Source: Pelecanus crispus (taxonomy: Eukaryota; Chordata; Aves; Pelecaniformes; Pelecanidae). From it: a stretch of DNA of 64,000 nt. The DNA is taken from assembly GCF_030463565.1 (NCBI RefSeq), contig NC_134648.1:47802346-47866345 (forward strand), given 5' to 3'. A model generated the notes under the pieces. The model searched no databases. It was given only the letters and a program-made list of their open reading frames with translations, and was not told the DNA's origin. Numbering within the stretch: position 1 is the first letter of the stretch; every line of letters starts with the position of its first letter. Positions 34,670 to 48,950 of the stretch are shown here, piece by piece. The position numbers and the translations under genes were made by a program.

Positions 34670-37600
34670 AACAGCAATAAGTAATAACAAGTCTGATTAC
34701 TTGCCATGTAATGATAACAAATAATGTAAAAATGAGTCTTGATAAAGAGCTAGAGTTCTCTGATAACAACCAAATGCACAAGCCAGGGGATGAGCAGGGT
34801 GGGACTTGGGGGGGTTCTGATGCTGGCAGGGTGCGCCTGGGAGTTCTGCTGACTTTCTTGAGCCATAAAGCCTGTATTTAGGCTTTTGTTCACTCTATAC
34901 TTTGGAGCAGAGGTAAGTTCAATTCCTGCACCCCTTCTCTGAGGTTTTTCATTTGAAGGCAACCGAGTCTGGCACAGCAATGATCAGTTTGTGCTTTATT
35001 TGCTAGCAGTGAGACTCCAGAGACAGCTTTATTTCACTCCCATGCTGCTTGGAGTGGAAGGATCTCCCAGCAAAGAATGCAGAAAGGCAAATGTATGTTT
35101 TGCTTGGGGGCTGTTCTGTGATATGAGCCAAGGGCTGGAGTGGGATCTTAAATGAGATGTGGCCAAGACCCTAGATACCCTGGCCAAAGGGAGTCCTGCC
35201 TACAGAGCAGGCAGAGCTGTAGATGAGAGGAGCAACTGGGCCTATGGGCCCAAGTGAGCCCCGGACACCCAAATTACAGGGCCAAGCCCCCAGGCTCCTC
35301 CGCAGCTAGTTTCTGGGAAGGAGACTAGTAACAATCTCGTATTTATACACCACTCAGAAAGACGGGGTTAAGGCCAGGGCTCTTTAGTGTTTTGGGGCTT
35401 TTGATTTTGGTGAATGATGAGTCCTTGATTTGCTTTGGTAACTCTGGAGCAAGATGGCAGCATTTTGTCTTCTTTGCATACTTGAAGCCTTGGTTTTGTT
35501 TAGCATGGGCTGTAATGCCAGTCCTGGAGGGTTAAAATGTGAAAGGGGAGCACCTTTTGCTTGCGTCCTTGCCCACTTGGTCTGCCGATGATTTTCTCCT
35601 CAATAATTGTCATAAGATAAGAGGGAAAATATGACTGAGAAGGTGCTGGGAGAACTGCGCCAGTCCTGTGCATCACCTGCCCCACCAGTGGAAGAGGAAA
35701 TGGGTGACTCAGGGCCTGGGAGCACAGCAGGGGCAGGAGGGAGGTGGCAGCTGCCTTAGAGGGTCCTGGCTGACAGTGGCTGAATGCTGTCCATGGGGGC
35801 CAGCCTCTGTCCCCCAACAAGCTTTGTGAGGGCTGAAGGAGAGGAGTTTCCAGCCCTGCCTTACAGCAGCCCCACCTCACAAAAATGTCAGACCAGAGGC
35901 ACTTGACTGCGTGAATGCGAGACATGGACAAATGTGGGAAAGAAAGACAAGAAAGGGGGCAGGTGGTTGAAGTCACTTTTTATCCTGGAGCAGGTTTGTT
36001 GGAGTACATCACAGCTGCAGAAGGAGTCCTCTCACAGTCTATAGGAGAGCAAGCACAAAGGGAAAATAAACTATAAGAATCAGGCACACCAACAGCCAGA
36101 TCAGTAAGACATTGTCCGCAGTTATCCCAAAACAGGCTGCATCATTTCAGAGACACTTCCTCTCCCTGAGTCCGGCTGCCTTCCCCCAGCATGCTCCTGC
36201 CAGGCACTTGTTAAACTCCCTTGCAGAGCTTTGGGGAGCTGAGTGCAGAGCAGAAAGGGTGAAGAGTGGGTGCTGGCTTGGATGGGGTGGCCAGCCTGGG
36301 CAGGAGGAGCACAGCATGCTTGCTTGGAGATGCAGCTGGAAGCTCATGGAGGCTCCCTGCTCCCCCAGGCTTGTATGGGATGGCTGCAAACTGTGTGTTG
36401 CTTAAAGCGGCTTCCAAGGATGCTTCCAACTTGCCCTGATATGCAAACCATACCTCCTCTTCCTCCATAGCCCTTACTCAGCTGAAGGCTCTCTTCCTCT
36501 TCTTTGTGCTGTGAAGGGTTCAGCTCCCCGTGTCCTTGAGGCTGAAAGGACAGAAGTAATACCCAGTGTCCTTGGGTCTGTTTTCCATTGTAAGAACCCG
36601 CATGGCTCACCCAGAGCCAAGTCAGTACATGGAAATGGATCGAGAAGAGTGTCCCAACGTGGGACAGAGCCAATGGCAACTTACCTCCAGTGGAAAACTG
36701 GTGGTCAGCTTGTCTCCCAGGTGCTACAGATAGGTGAAGGGAGCCCCAACCAGCAGCATGCACGCCACACGCAGTATGAAAGGAACCTCAGAGTCATGTG
36801 AAACCCATTAGCAATGTCACCTGTCACTTTTGTCTGGCTTGTGGATGGCCTGGCTGAGCACTGACCAGCTGTCCCATTCCCACCAGCCCCACCTCTCTTT
36901 TGTGACAGGGGTACCTAAATCAAGCAAGCATGGGTAGCCCTGAGCTCACCTGTACTGAAACGGCTCCCACATCTGGCTGCTGAGCTGGTGTGACACTGCT
37001 CAGAAATGTCCCGCAGTAGGAGGCCAAACTGATCTTGCCATAGGAAGAAGAACCACCACAGCCAGCATGGCCCTGCACACCCTGACCCTTCCTACAGAAC
37101 CAGCCAGCCTAGCTTTGCAGACCACTGATGGGGGCAAGCACTGGGGGACTGATCATTGCTCCACCCTCCCCCAGCTCTGTTGCTAGAGCCTGGCCTAGTT
37201 TGGAGGCCTGGTACTAAAATGTCTAAAGAATGAATGGAGAGTCCCATGAGGCCAATGCTGGGGATGATCTGGAGTGCAAATTTCCCCCTGTCACTCCCTA
37301 AAGCAGACCTGCCCTGGGCGCCATGAGGGCCATGGAGAAGTTAACTCTGCAGCTGGGGAGACATCTGCGATTTGGCGAGGATAGGTTCTTTCCACAGAGG
37401 CTGCTAATTCTGCATGACCTAATCTGGGTTTGCTGCTTCTCTGCGCTGTGAGTCACAGTGCGCACGGTCCTTTGGTCACTGTGGCAGGCTGCAGGACTTC
37501 ACAGTGGCCTTTTGCTCTTCCTAGAGAGGACGACTCTCTGTGACTTGGCTGCCATGTGCTGTTTGACACTTTCCATTTATGTGTAATAAGATCACCACAA

Positions 37601-40600
37601 TCTGCAGCAACAGCAGGTTGTCATCCTAAGATCTTCTCAGCAACAAGCAATACATTAGCTGGCCAGGAGTCGCACTGGTCCAGAATGACGCCTGCATGAA
37701 AAATTTCCCCAAAAAAGCCATTGACAGCCCTTAGGAATTGAAGACGTCGGAGAGATACAGCCATTAGTGTGGGGCAGCCTGTTTTGTCTAAAGGTAAAGC
37801 TTTACAGAGTGTGGTGGAAGGGAAAAAAAAACCTGGTATAAAGCAGAAGCTGATCATTCATTGTAAGGCAAGTGCTGCCTTCCTCATCAGCCTGCCCAGC
37901 ACCCATGGAAAAGCTGTTGCCATCAGTACACCCAGCCCCTTGACCGGAGGACTCTCTACCCTACCCCGCACCTAATGGGGCAGCTGAGCCCTGAGACTCT
38001 GCAGATTCCCAAGCTGCAAGCACTGGGCCATGGGTACCAGATTAGCTCTTTTTATTTCCTTTCATTTAGCAGGATCCTGCAGAGCTGGGCAGCTGCCAGT
38101 CAGTCTGTCAAGACGCGAACTATTTTGGGAATTTTTATGATGGAACAATATTTTTTCGGTAAACAAACGGAAAGCTGTTAAACAGGGACCTTCACCTCGC
38201 AGCTCCCGGTTCAGCTCCCTCACTGCTGCGATGCCACAGTGACTGTACTGTCCGCTCTGCAGAGCTCCCTTCATGGCTCCAGCAGGGGCAAAACAAATAG
38301 CAGCTTTTTTCCCCTTTTCATGAACTCCTCAACAAAAAAAAAAAAAAAAGGGGAGAAGAAAAAGAGTAATTTTGGTTTAAGCAGCAGAAGCGTTTTCTTG
38401 GTGGACTTAACTCCTCACACGCCTGAGGGCAAGCTGTATATTGGCTCTGTGTGCTGTGTTATCCAACCGTGCAGCATCCAGCCACACCCCAGGCTGGATT
38501 TCCTCAGGACTGCTGGAACATGGATCCAACCAGCAGTGACACAGGGCTGACTATGCACAAAAGGAAGACTTCTTTTTCGCAGTGTCTGTTAATAGGAAGC
38601 CCTGATGGAGTCATAGAGTGCAGGGAGGAAGATGTTTGTTCAGAAGAATTGAGCAGGGAAAGGACGAGCAGAAACCTTTCCTGCTCTAAAAAGGATCTAC
38701 TGCATTTCTCAGGGGAAAAACTCATAAGGGGCCAGTGAGTCCTTGTTGCTGCCGTGGGCTAAAATTGGTTTCATGATTCCTATGTATTGGTGGCAGTGGA
38801 GAATCCAGTCTCACATGGGATGTATCTGTCCCAGCCTTTGGGGGAACTGATCAATGGCAATCAGTTGGAATGAGCCAAGACGTCTGTCCACTCCACACAC
38901 ACTTCGTCCACATCGTGAAGGCGGTTTGTGGTTTTCCTCAGTTCCTGGAAAGTCCAGTCCGGCTTGTACAACAGTGCTGGCTCACGCAGGCCCTACTGGC
39001 AGCCTGTTAACTCCAGAGCATGGAGATCGCTGAAGCGTCTCGAGGGATGGTGTTCTGCTTCTCTCCTCTGCCCCTTGTTCCACTGTCAAACTCATCAAGG
39101 AGTTGTAGTTTGCCCCGCTGAAAACTCGCACGATAGGATCTTTTGCTTGCCCCTTCCTGACTCTGCCTTGGGATCTTTCCTGTAATTCATTAACTGTTCT
39201 CACTCTGAGACTCTGCTACTAGTGACTTTTTCAGAGGAGCCTTCAGTAAAGTTGCCTGTGAGCAACTGCACCTTCTCCATGGCCTGCTGTCTTCTCTTCT
39301 CCGTGGGCAGTTGCAAGCCCCACACTTTTCTCTCTCATCCTCCAGTTTCTTGGGTTTCTTCTGTTTGCTTTTGCAGCCTCAGCTTGTCAGCTCTGGCACC
39401 TCTGTCCCTTACCCTTCTCTATTTCACTCTGACACTTCCTGGGATTCCTCCCATGTCCATTTGTATGTGTGACCCTCTTCTCACCTACAGGTCTTCAGCA
39501 CCTTTCCAGGGCAGCTTCCCCACCCTGCTGTTACTTTTCTTCCTGCCCTCTGCACAGAGTGGGTTTCCTCTGCTCTGTGGTCTGCTCCCTGCTGTGCAGG
39601 AGTGGAACTTACTTGGCCCCACCATGGGAGTGCCTGTGCTGTATGTTAGGGATGAGAGTCCCAGGAGTGCTGGGAGGACACGAGATGAGCATCTCAGGAA
39701 CTGCAGCAGTGGTGCCGTGGGAGAGATGCACACCAGTCCTCTAGCTGGCATTTAAGACACCCCCATTCTGCAGCTGGATGTACGGAGACTGATTTACTCA
39801 GGTCTTTTGGATCCAAAGTCTGCATTTTAAACAGACTCTTAAGCTGTCAAAATCCCTGCAGCTCATATCTCCTGTGATTACAGCTTCTGCTGTCTGTTAT
39901 TGGAGTCCAACTCCTATTTCCTCTTCTTGGCTTGGCTTCCCTCTCTTCACCCACTACCTTCCCCTCTCTCCAGTGCACCCCACATTTTAGCCCCATGAAT
40001 TGAACTTACATGTGCGTAGCTGGTCCGTCTGCCCCACAGAGAACATACTCCATCCCCAGTAAATAGCCCAGCTCTCCTCCTTTTTATCTTTTTCTCATGA
40101 ACTGGCTGTGCTCTTCTGCAGGGCGTTATCTCTTTAGCACTCAGTGGCTTACCCAAATCAGTGTCACTTATGCCTATCACTCCTGTTCCTCCTGCTCAGC
40201 CTCATTCCTCCCCTAAAGAAGGCTTCTCTTTCTGCTGCAGTTTTATTCCTCCAGCTTTTATCCACCTCAGTCTCCCCCCCAGGTCCAGCTGCACTTTGTC
40301 TTCTATGCCAGCCCAGGAGCTATGCTCCAGAAGGGTCACCACACTGGAGGGGGGACAATCCGACAGCAAGTCATGCCAATATAACGTGTTCTCCTTATGT
40401 TTACCTTATACCTCTCTGGGCCTTAGCCTATAGTTGTCCAGCTCTGTCTTCTTCATGTCAGGTGGCCAGAGGCAGCTTTATGATCCCCTGCTTGGGTCTG
40501 AGCACTTGTCAAACAGAGGTGCAGCAGAATACATGGGTTTTATCCCAGCAACTTCTCTGCTGTGAATTGGCCACAACTGCTTGTAGCTCTAGGCACTGGG

Positions 40601-43320
40601 CAGCAAAAGGACCCTTTGCATCTATTTTTTTTATGGCTGTTCCTTCAGTCAGGTTGTAGATAAATACACCCGCAAGGCTGGAAGGCAACTTAGCCCCACT
40701 GTGGCTGTGACAACACCCAGCTGGACGACGGGGTCACTGGTGGGGGCCCTCCCACAAGGGTGCCTTGTACTTGGGAGGAGCAGGGAAGAGGTCTCAAGCA
40801 GTGACTCTGGCAAAACCAGCGCCCTGGGCAAGAGCTCAGACTCCTGCTTCATCTTCACTTGGTCCGCCTGTGCCTTTGCGAAGGACATTCTTTCTCTCAG
40901 CTTCCAACCTGCAGGCATCTCCTGGTCCTCCATTGTTTATGACACTGCAATTTGTTGCCTTGGAAATAAGTGCTGTTTTATCCCAAACAGAGCCTACAGT
41001 TTCAAAGTGCAATCAAGCGAGAGGAGCAGATGGTTTCCTCCATCCCATTATCCTCATCCACAGTTAGATGACAGGAATCTATGATTCAGTGCAAGTATCT
41101 GTGGCCCGGCTGTATCTACCCATGTAAGCTGGGGAGCCATGTTTCTGCTGGGATATGACATGCCTTTGTGTCTAGCATCACCATTTTGGCTTCTTACAAA
41201 CGGAACTTGACCAAAAGCCTAAAATAAACAACTTCTTGCTGACTTCAGTGGTGTCTATGAGCGGCGGGCAGAAGGAAGGTTCAACACCTGCAGTTTCTGT
41301 TTCCCAGGGCTTCGTAGTATCTCTCCTTAAGCTTTCAGCCCTCTGCAAGCTCATTTTACTGTTTTCTATGTTGAACAATGTTGACAATATATGCCTTGTA
41401 CTCTGCAGACACTGGTATTCTTCTTTCCTGCAGCTCTCCTGGGCTGAAGCTCAGCTGCAGTTTGGCAGCAGCTGTGCTAGGTAGGACTCGGGGAACTGGG
41501 TGGGGGCTAGGTCTTCATGCAAATGTCTTTTCCTGGAAGCGGTTTTCAGAAGAGCTGTTGGTACAGGGGCACAGTGGGGTCATGGCTCTAATACGCACTT
41601 GGGGAATCAAAGAGGTGTGGGGACTCTATAGGGCTGAGGAGCCTTGGGGATCTGAAATGTCTGGGGGAATCAGCACTTCCAAGCCCGAGATTAAGTGCTT
41701 TGCAAACAGTTCTGTTTTCATTCCTCTGCGTCATTCTTTGTGATTCAATCTGATTTGTTTGAATTCTGTTCTGAGGCTTATGTCCTACCCAGCACTTTGC
41801 TGCTTGGGTGCTGTCTTTCATTGCCAGAGCAAATGGGAATGAGTAAATTTAGGCTGGAAATTAACAGAATTTTTCTTCCTTTCATAGCAGTAGGATCCTT
41901 GAGCAGCTTTCTAGTGGGAACAGGGAGAGCAAAACCCTGATTGGTTTCAAGATTGAGCCTGGTTAGTCTATGAAGGGATTATATAAGTGATCCTGTTAGA
42001 GCTTGTGGCTGGATTTAGTGATCCAGTGTCTCTTCCAGTTCTACTTTTAGCTTTTGAGCCAGCTATGTTTAAAATTCATTTGAAGAAGGGAAAATTATCC
42101 TCAACATTCAAATGTTCTGAATTAAAAATGGAAAATGGAGCAGAGGCGATTGAAAACTTTGGTTCTTGGTTATCCTTGCTAGCAGCAGGCAGGCTGCATA
42201 GCCAGGGCAAGTGAGGAGGTTGCCTTGTGGAAAGAAACAAAATTCCTGTAGTTCCGTGTGGAGATGTGGCTTGGGGAGGGCAAGGCAGAGCCCTGGGGAG
42301 GGCGATCATGAGTGACGGGGCCAGGAAGGAGGGCCAAGTGTAGTACTGGGGTAGGGGGTGCAGGCCCATGAGTTATGGGAGGAGGAGAAAGGAAGAGAGT
42401 TGCCTTTCCTGTACATACCGTATCTGGCTCTTTTGCTTATCACTGAATTTATCCTTTCTGCAATGAGTAACTGACTAAGGCTCCTTGTGCTGCACCATTA
42501 GTCTGTGGCTTTCCATTAACAGGCAGGTGCTTGTACCCGGGGGACCACCATGCTGACTGCCAGAGATTCCTGGCACCGGGTACTACGGAGTTAAGCAGCC
42601 AGGCTGGAGTGTGCAAACAAACAGTGAGACCTGTACTAACAGCCCTGCTTTGTGTTAGTGGGAAGCACAGGCTCCAACTTCTTCCGATTTCTCACCTGTC
42701 CAGACTGGTACAGAGAGAAAATGCCTCTTGGAGTTGCAGAGAAAACCACACCTATTTACAGTGGATTCCCCAGGGCCCTCCTGTGGGGTATTAACCCTTC
42801 AGCCCCGGGCCCACAGTCTCCCTTTGGCATGGAGAATTCCCCACCACCCCTGGAGAAATCAGCCCTTCTCCCTCTGCTGCAGGGGTATCTCCTGTTTGTG
42901 GCCCAGAGCATTGGCCCACCCACTCCCTAGAGTAAGTCACTGCTTTCTCTTTCCTCTCCATCTGTACGTTACCTCCGTCCTTTGCACAACTGTGCGCTGG
43001 GGCTCTTTCTGTGGGAGCTGGGCTTCCTGACCCAGCTCCTTCCCCCAGAAAGCAGAACTTGCTCTGCTGTGTTTGGGTTGGACCTGTGATCGTGTCTCTG
43101 TGTTTGTCTCAGACCCCACCAAGTTTCCCTGAGATACCAGCTCATCCCTCCCCCTCGAAATATCCTTGCTCTCTTCAGACTTCTTCCTGGTCTCACTGTT
43201 TGCTTTCCCTCTTTTCCCTGGTTTCTGCGTTTTCTCGGAAGGAATCCCGTGCTCTGGCCTCCTCAGGCTGGAGTGTTGTGTTGTTGTTTTTCCTTTCGTC
43301 GCTATGGGCAGGGATTTCGA
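34670..43320. other. Intergenic DNA, no gene seen
   Basis: About 8.6 kb, mostly unique-looking sequence. It contains an AP-1 consensus (35705-35711), an A16 run (38334-38349) and a pyrimidine-rich stretch at about 39,270-39,600 that produces a 177-codon open frame (39222-39755) without any family signature. No exon could be supported. Confidence 0.5.
35705..35711. promoter_or_regulatory. Consensus AP-1 site
   Basis: Exact TGACTCA within GGGTGACTCAGGG. A possible target of the AP-1 factors encoded in this locus; no supporting cluster of other motifs was seen around it. Confidence 0.25.
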
Positions 43321-43325
43321 ATACT

Positions 43326-43480
43326 GAGCCAAGGAGAGGGAGGGAAGAAGGGAGGCAGTGAAAGAAGGAGGGAGTACAAGGGGAGGGATGAAGAAAGTCA
43401 GGAAAGTGAGAAAGCAAAGTGTGCAGGGGAGCGGGGTAAGGAAGAGACGGCGGAGAAATGAAATGGGGAAGGAGGATAGA
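43326..43480. repeat. Polypurine (GA-rich) tract
   Basis: About 150 bases of mainly A and G on the + strand, with GGAGG, GAAGG and GAGAAA motifs but no fixed unit. The preceding 300 bases are pyrimidine-rich on the same strand. Such tracts can form triplex DNA; here it also produces a Lys/Arg/Glu-rich open frame that is not credible as a gene. Confidence 0.65.
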
Positions 43481-43484
43481 GGGC

Positions 43485-44530
43485 ATTGTGGAGAGCAAGA
43501 GTTTCGGATAAATATCAAGGAGAGCTTTTTCATTGGTTCTTTTATTAATAACACTACTGCAGCAGACAGCAATAACCAGAGGAAGGCAAGGAACCCCCCC
43601 TCATCTGCCTAGGACCCAAGGCATGAGAGGTTATTCAAGGCAAAGAGATCCTTCAGAAAATGAACATCCAAGCCTAGAGCAGTCAGTAAGAGCACAGGCT
43701 GCAGCAGGGAAAATGTTAGATGGGAATTTGACGGTAAGGAGAGAATGTGAAGCACAAAGACCCAGAAAAAAATGTAGGACCTTCTTTCAGTCTGTTGGAA
43801 GTAGGAAGCCTGAGAGGAGGGCTGCGAGGTTTTCTGGGAACAGGAAAGTAGAGCAACTAAGGAAGCTTAGGGCACGGTAGAGAAGCTAAGTAATTCCTAT
43901 AACAAAAAGAAAAAAAAGATAACCCCCACTGACAGTGCAGCTCAGCGGCTACAGACAAGGCACCCTCACGCAGTGCGAACTTCTCAAAGGAAAGGCTGGT
44001 GTCTTAGAAAACAACTTAGAAAAACGACTGGGCACAGCACCTGAGGAGCAGAGTGCTAGACACCACCAGCTGTGTGCAGAAATAGGGGAGGGCAGAGAGA
44101 CCCAAGGAACTGCAGCCACAGGTCTTATTTCGATCCCAGGTAAATTGCTGGGATGCTCATGAAGGATCGGCAGGTCCCCTCCGCACACCCACCTGATCCG
44201 CTACATTGCAGTGAGAAATCTGCAACTCGCTTTCCTCTGCAAAGGAAAATCATGCTCCTGGAGCTGGTAGAAGTTATGGAGTGTTTCCTGTTGTAGGAAA
44301 TAACAGCAGGACGTGGATTTTCAAAAAGCTGGGAACAGTGTCTTTCACAGGAACTTCTCAACGAGGCTAAGCGGCCATGAGGTGATTTGTGCTGGCACTG
44401 CTGAAATACTGCAAAGAAGTAGAAACCAATGGCCTTGAAGGCTCAGAGCAGTTCATCTCTGGGAGCCATGCAGGGGTGGCTTTATAGTAGGATGGAAACT
44501 AATCCAGAAAATATTGCAATGCCACTGAGT
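43485..44530. other. Intergenic DNA, purine-rich, no gene seen
   Basis: A/G-rich sequence with scattered short open frames. No family was recognised. Confidence 0.45.
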
Positions 44531-44534
44531 AAGT

Positions 44535-44830
44535 CTGGGATAGACCTTCAGCTGGAATGCTCTGAGTGCTTCTCATCACCCTTGCTGGGGAAAATAGGGG
44601 AGATACAGGCAGATAAAGAACGTTACTACAAAGATGAAGCCCCTTCCACATGAGCAGGGATTGCAAGGAATGCAACATGTCAGTTTACAAAGAATGGGGA
44701 AGGGATATGAATTAGATAGGACTATAACTTTTTTAGGAAAGACTACATTTTTCAAAGTCTAAGCCAATGCCTAGCTGACAAAGATAAGAAGGAAATTCCT
44801 CTCCGGAGAGGTTATTCCACAACTGTCCAA
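44535..44830 (+). mobile_element. Possible ancient CR1/L3-like LINE relic
   Basis: GAAATTCCTCTCC...AGAGGTTATTCCACAACTG (44790-44825) resembles the 3' end of an old amniote L3/CR1-like element that reads GAAATTCTTC...GCAGGTTATTCCATAA. The codons LECSECFSSP near 44550 echo the [10 protein letters not shown] block. Both matches are weak. Confidence 0.35.
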
Positions 44831-44834
44831 CATA

Positions 44835-47800
44835 AAGATTATTTAACTTAAGGATGCAGCACTGTCAGAGACAAGCTCTTGCACAGCATTTGCCAGCCCT
44901 GGTATCTAATCGGTCCCATTTTTATAAACAAGCAGCCTGGGGATCCATCAGCCTGTGTCCATTTGGGCACTGTCTGATCGCTGTGGCGGTGACTGCTCTG
45001 GCCTCAGCGCTGCCCCCCGCCCGGACCCAGCTGCTTTCCCCCAGTGACTTGGGGGCAATTTACCATCCTCTCACTCCTACTGCTTGTCTGATTTGTCTCT
45101 TCGCTCGCCAGCGCAATTCTGCAAAATGACTGGAAGTAACTTTTTTAAAAGAAAAATCAGACTAGAAAAGAGGTGGGGTTACATGAAGGGAACAGCTAAA
45201 TCAGAACTGAGTTGTGGCTGGTGGGGATGGTGTGACGTGCAGTCAGAGGTGGCCAAAGTGCAGCTACATCTCGACTTGCATCACCGCCACCCTTCCCTGC
45301 AGGCTGAAGCTCTTTCTTGCTGCAGATAGGTACTGTACTCTGACTTACAGGAGTTTGAACGTGTAAGTCCTAGGTTGCGTCCTTCAGTGGAAGGTTTTCA
45401 GTACTGACCATCAGGATTGCAGATAATCCTAATATTAAAGGCAAAGATCAGGGGAAAAGGAAGCAGATTCATGAGGATTTGTGTGATTTCAGTGGATGGG
45501 TGACAGATGAAAAGCACTGTTTCATGTAGCAAATGTTAGATGGCAAGTGTGGGCGCAAGGAGCCGGTCTGAGGAATCCCAGTTAAGCAGAGCCGCAGCAC
45601 AGCTCTCTGAGCCTCAGTGGGTGGGAGGGGAATCATGAATCCTGCCAGCCTGTACAGAGAGGCAATGCAGGAGGGAATTTTACATGTAGGAGGTCATGCA
45701 GGAGGCTTTATGTCTGCCAGGCATGTCCTACATGCATGTTGGTGTGCTAGTCAGCCCTGAAGAGGTTACAGAAAGGAGATGAACTGGAGTGGCTAACATC
45801 CTGATTAAACCTAGAATATTAATTAACATCAAGCACATAAAACTGTGCTTGGACATGCAAGAGAGATATTTAAGTCTAGTGTATCGTTGACTTTCTTGGC
45901 CAGGAATGTCCCAGAGAGGTTACTGTGAGCTCATCTCCACTCATGGTGGCATCAGGAGGGTGCAAAGGGCAAGTGAAGGACTACCATTGCTGGGGTCTTA
46001 GACATGCTTTCAGTGCGCTTGGAGGATATGGCACATTAAGTGTCAGGGACCCTCAGGAGCCTTGTCAGCGCTCTGGCTCTCATTGCTGTGCCACGCATGG
46101 GGCTGTAACATCAAGAGTGATGCTGAGAAACCTGGCAAGATGGAGCAGTACTGACTGTGCCTCCCCTGCTCACCTTCAGAGGGCACAGGCCTGCCCCAGG
46201 AAGCATCCACTCCTGCTGTGAGAGGGGCCACCAGACAATCCAAAAGAGAGGGGTAAGAAGGGCAAGGATGGCTGCAGTGCCATCACATGGCATCCTGGCC
46301 TAGGCCTGAATCCAGCTGATGAGGCACACAATTCATCCATGTGGGGAAGGCAGAGAAACACGTGCTGGCAGGCAAAAAGCAAAGACTTTTCCCAAGGACT
46401 GAGAGCAACTCCTTTGCTGGTGCAGCTCTGTTTTGCTCTGGAGTTCGCTCTGTTCCTGATAACTTTCTGGCCCTGTGTTGTGTTGCACGGGCTGTGTTTC
46501 CACATCCATGAGCCTTCACCTTCCACACACTTTATTTTGGCCAAAAATATGCAAATCATCCTTTTCGTCTGAGGAGAAAGCCATCTTCCAAGCGGCAAGG
46601 TACTGACAGCTTTTTCTATTCTGTGAGGTAGAACTTTTCCTTTTTTTTTACCGCTCCTGTCCCCATTGCAGATGCTGCCATTCCCACTTGGTTAATTTGC
46701 CTTTGTCAGCACATGTTTCCACAGCAGTGGCAAGACTGACCGGCCCTGCTAGGGCCAGCCGTGTTTACCCGATCACTCCGCATCCTTCAGCGAGCTGCCT
46801 GTTGTTGGTGACTTTTCTGTTCACTTTTACCTACTGAAGCCACAAATTCTCAATGAATTCTTATAGCCCGAATGAAACTATCTGAAAAGTAAACATGTTT
46901 GGTGTTTATATGAGGCAAGACCCAGCTTGGGAAAAGAACAGTTCAAGTGCAGACGGCTGCAGGAACGAGGAAAATTCCCCTGTGAGACAAGAGTTCCCAA
47001 GTCAAGAAAGAATGATGCAAGTTTGTCCCTTAAAACATGTGCGTAAGCACTGTCCCAAACAAGGATGCTTCCTTGGAACTAGCTCTTCAACAGTTAAGTT
47101 AAACAAGTCCCAGTTACGACTAACTTGGATTATCATCATAATAGAGGCCCAGCTGCCCCCAGGACCTGCAGAGGGGAAGCAGGGAAGGAAAGGCAGCATA
47201 GCCTGAAGGGCAGGATTCAGCTATACCCTCTCCTCCTTGATTCCCGACCTTCTTCAGCACAGTCTTGGGTACACAGCTTTGAAATCGGTGCACTGCAAAC
47301 ATGCTGTGAGTGCTGGTCATATATAGACTGGTAGGTGTGGGGTCCCTCCTCCCATCCCATGGGGGCTGCCAGGGTGGGAAGAGCACCCATGAAGGGGTCA
47401 GTCCTCGAGGCTGGGGCTCTAGATGTCTATGTTGCAATGAGATCTCCCAGCTCTGCCCACTAGAGAAAGGGAAATGAAAAAGGGAAAAACAGTGGAAGAC
47501 AGAGCAGGGAGAGCTCTCTTTCTTCCAGCCCCCAGCGGAGAAGGGGAAATGGCACTTTCGCACCTTCTCCAGGGCAGGAAAGGGCTGCAGGAGGAACCAC
47601 GGTGCTGGACTGGACCTTGCTCAGCCAGGTCATCAGCCTCCTCTGAAATCCCCTTGGTTTTCCCTCTCCCTTCCCTCAGGATGCAGCAGTTGTGAGGGAG
47701 CTGCCATGCCCTGAAGGCAAATTGTGTGAATTGCTAGGGAGAGATATTGTTTGTCAACCACATTGGGATCCCTCCAGCTTAAGGCACTAGAAAAATCTGT

Positions 47801-48950
47801 CCTATCTGATATAGGAAGGTGAAGGAATGCATATGGGAAAAATACATCTCAGCTCGCACTTCTCCCTTCCCCCCAAGATGAGGTGCCAAGATTAAAGAAA
47901 TATTGGGGTTATATGCAAAGGTGTACAGAAAGTATTCTGCCTCTCTGAAAACAAAAAGATGAAAGAACAACAGCATGAGGAGAGTAGGAATGGAGGATAC
48001 ATGTGCAGTGTCCTGCTGAGCCAGGCTGTTACCTGTATGCGTAGGACAACTTGGGCAAACTATATCCTGTACTGAACGCAGCATTTCTGGTCCCCTGTTC
48101 CTGCTCAGTCGCAGCTCCTCAGCTGAATTCTCTTTCTCTTGCTGAGACAGATGAAGAGAACAAGGCTGGAAGCGCTGGCGGTGAAACCTTGTGGATGATG
48201 AATAGCATGAATCGTCAGTGGTGAAAAGAAATGAAATTGGTCAATGCTGAAAAGAAACAATGACTGACAAGCCAGGAGAAGGAAAACAAGGTAGGGTGGC
48301 TCGTCGGGAGGATAGGGCAAAGAGATGGTGGTATTGCTCAGCTCCATGAGAGACTCCTCTTGTCTGTAATGACCTGCCCACAGGGCCCGGGGACACGCAA
48401 GAAGTCTCAGTAGAGTTTGCTGGTTGTGAGTCCTCGCTGTGGTTCATCCTGTTTGGGAGACAACGTCTCATCTCTTTCCCCATTTACTTTGGGCATAGGC
48501 TCGGACAGAGGGAGCTGGGTAGTGCTGCTCAGCCCGGTGGTTTTGCTAACCACTCTAGTATTTTTTCTTTCCAAAGAAAAAGGAGCATTTCTATCCTGAA
48601 ATGCTTTAGGAGCAACAGCCCTGGAGCATCCAGTACCTGTGGCAGGTCCAGTGTGGCCCTGTGGCTGTGCAGAGCTTTGCTTCCCAGAACGGTTTGGCAG
48701 ATGCAGGTAGAAGAAGCCAATGTTAGAGAGAAAGAGGAAGGAGACAATTCAAATCCATGCAAATAAGTTATCAGGAAGGCCCCAGTCCACCACCTGCTCC
48801 CCCATCTCCACCTGACATCATGGTGCTAGAGCATGGGGCACCATGAGTGTGCCTGTGCCTCAAGCAATGTCCCCGCTGGGATGTCCCAGTGGCGGTAAGG
48901 GAAGAAGACCAAAGCAGCTGGGCAGAGGAGCCTCGAACCCCTCTGCTTCC
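44835..48950. other. Intergenic DNA, no gene seen
   Basis: About 4.1 kb leading to the JDP2-side CpG island. No recognisable exon, RNA gene or repeat. Confidence 0.5.

Noticed and set aside
39222-39755. 177-codon frame resembling a hydrophobic secreted protein
   Set aside because: The Leu/Ser/Phe content follows from a pyrimidine-rich stretch; there are no conserved motifs and no promoter or splice context.
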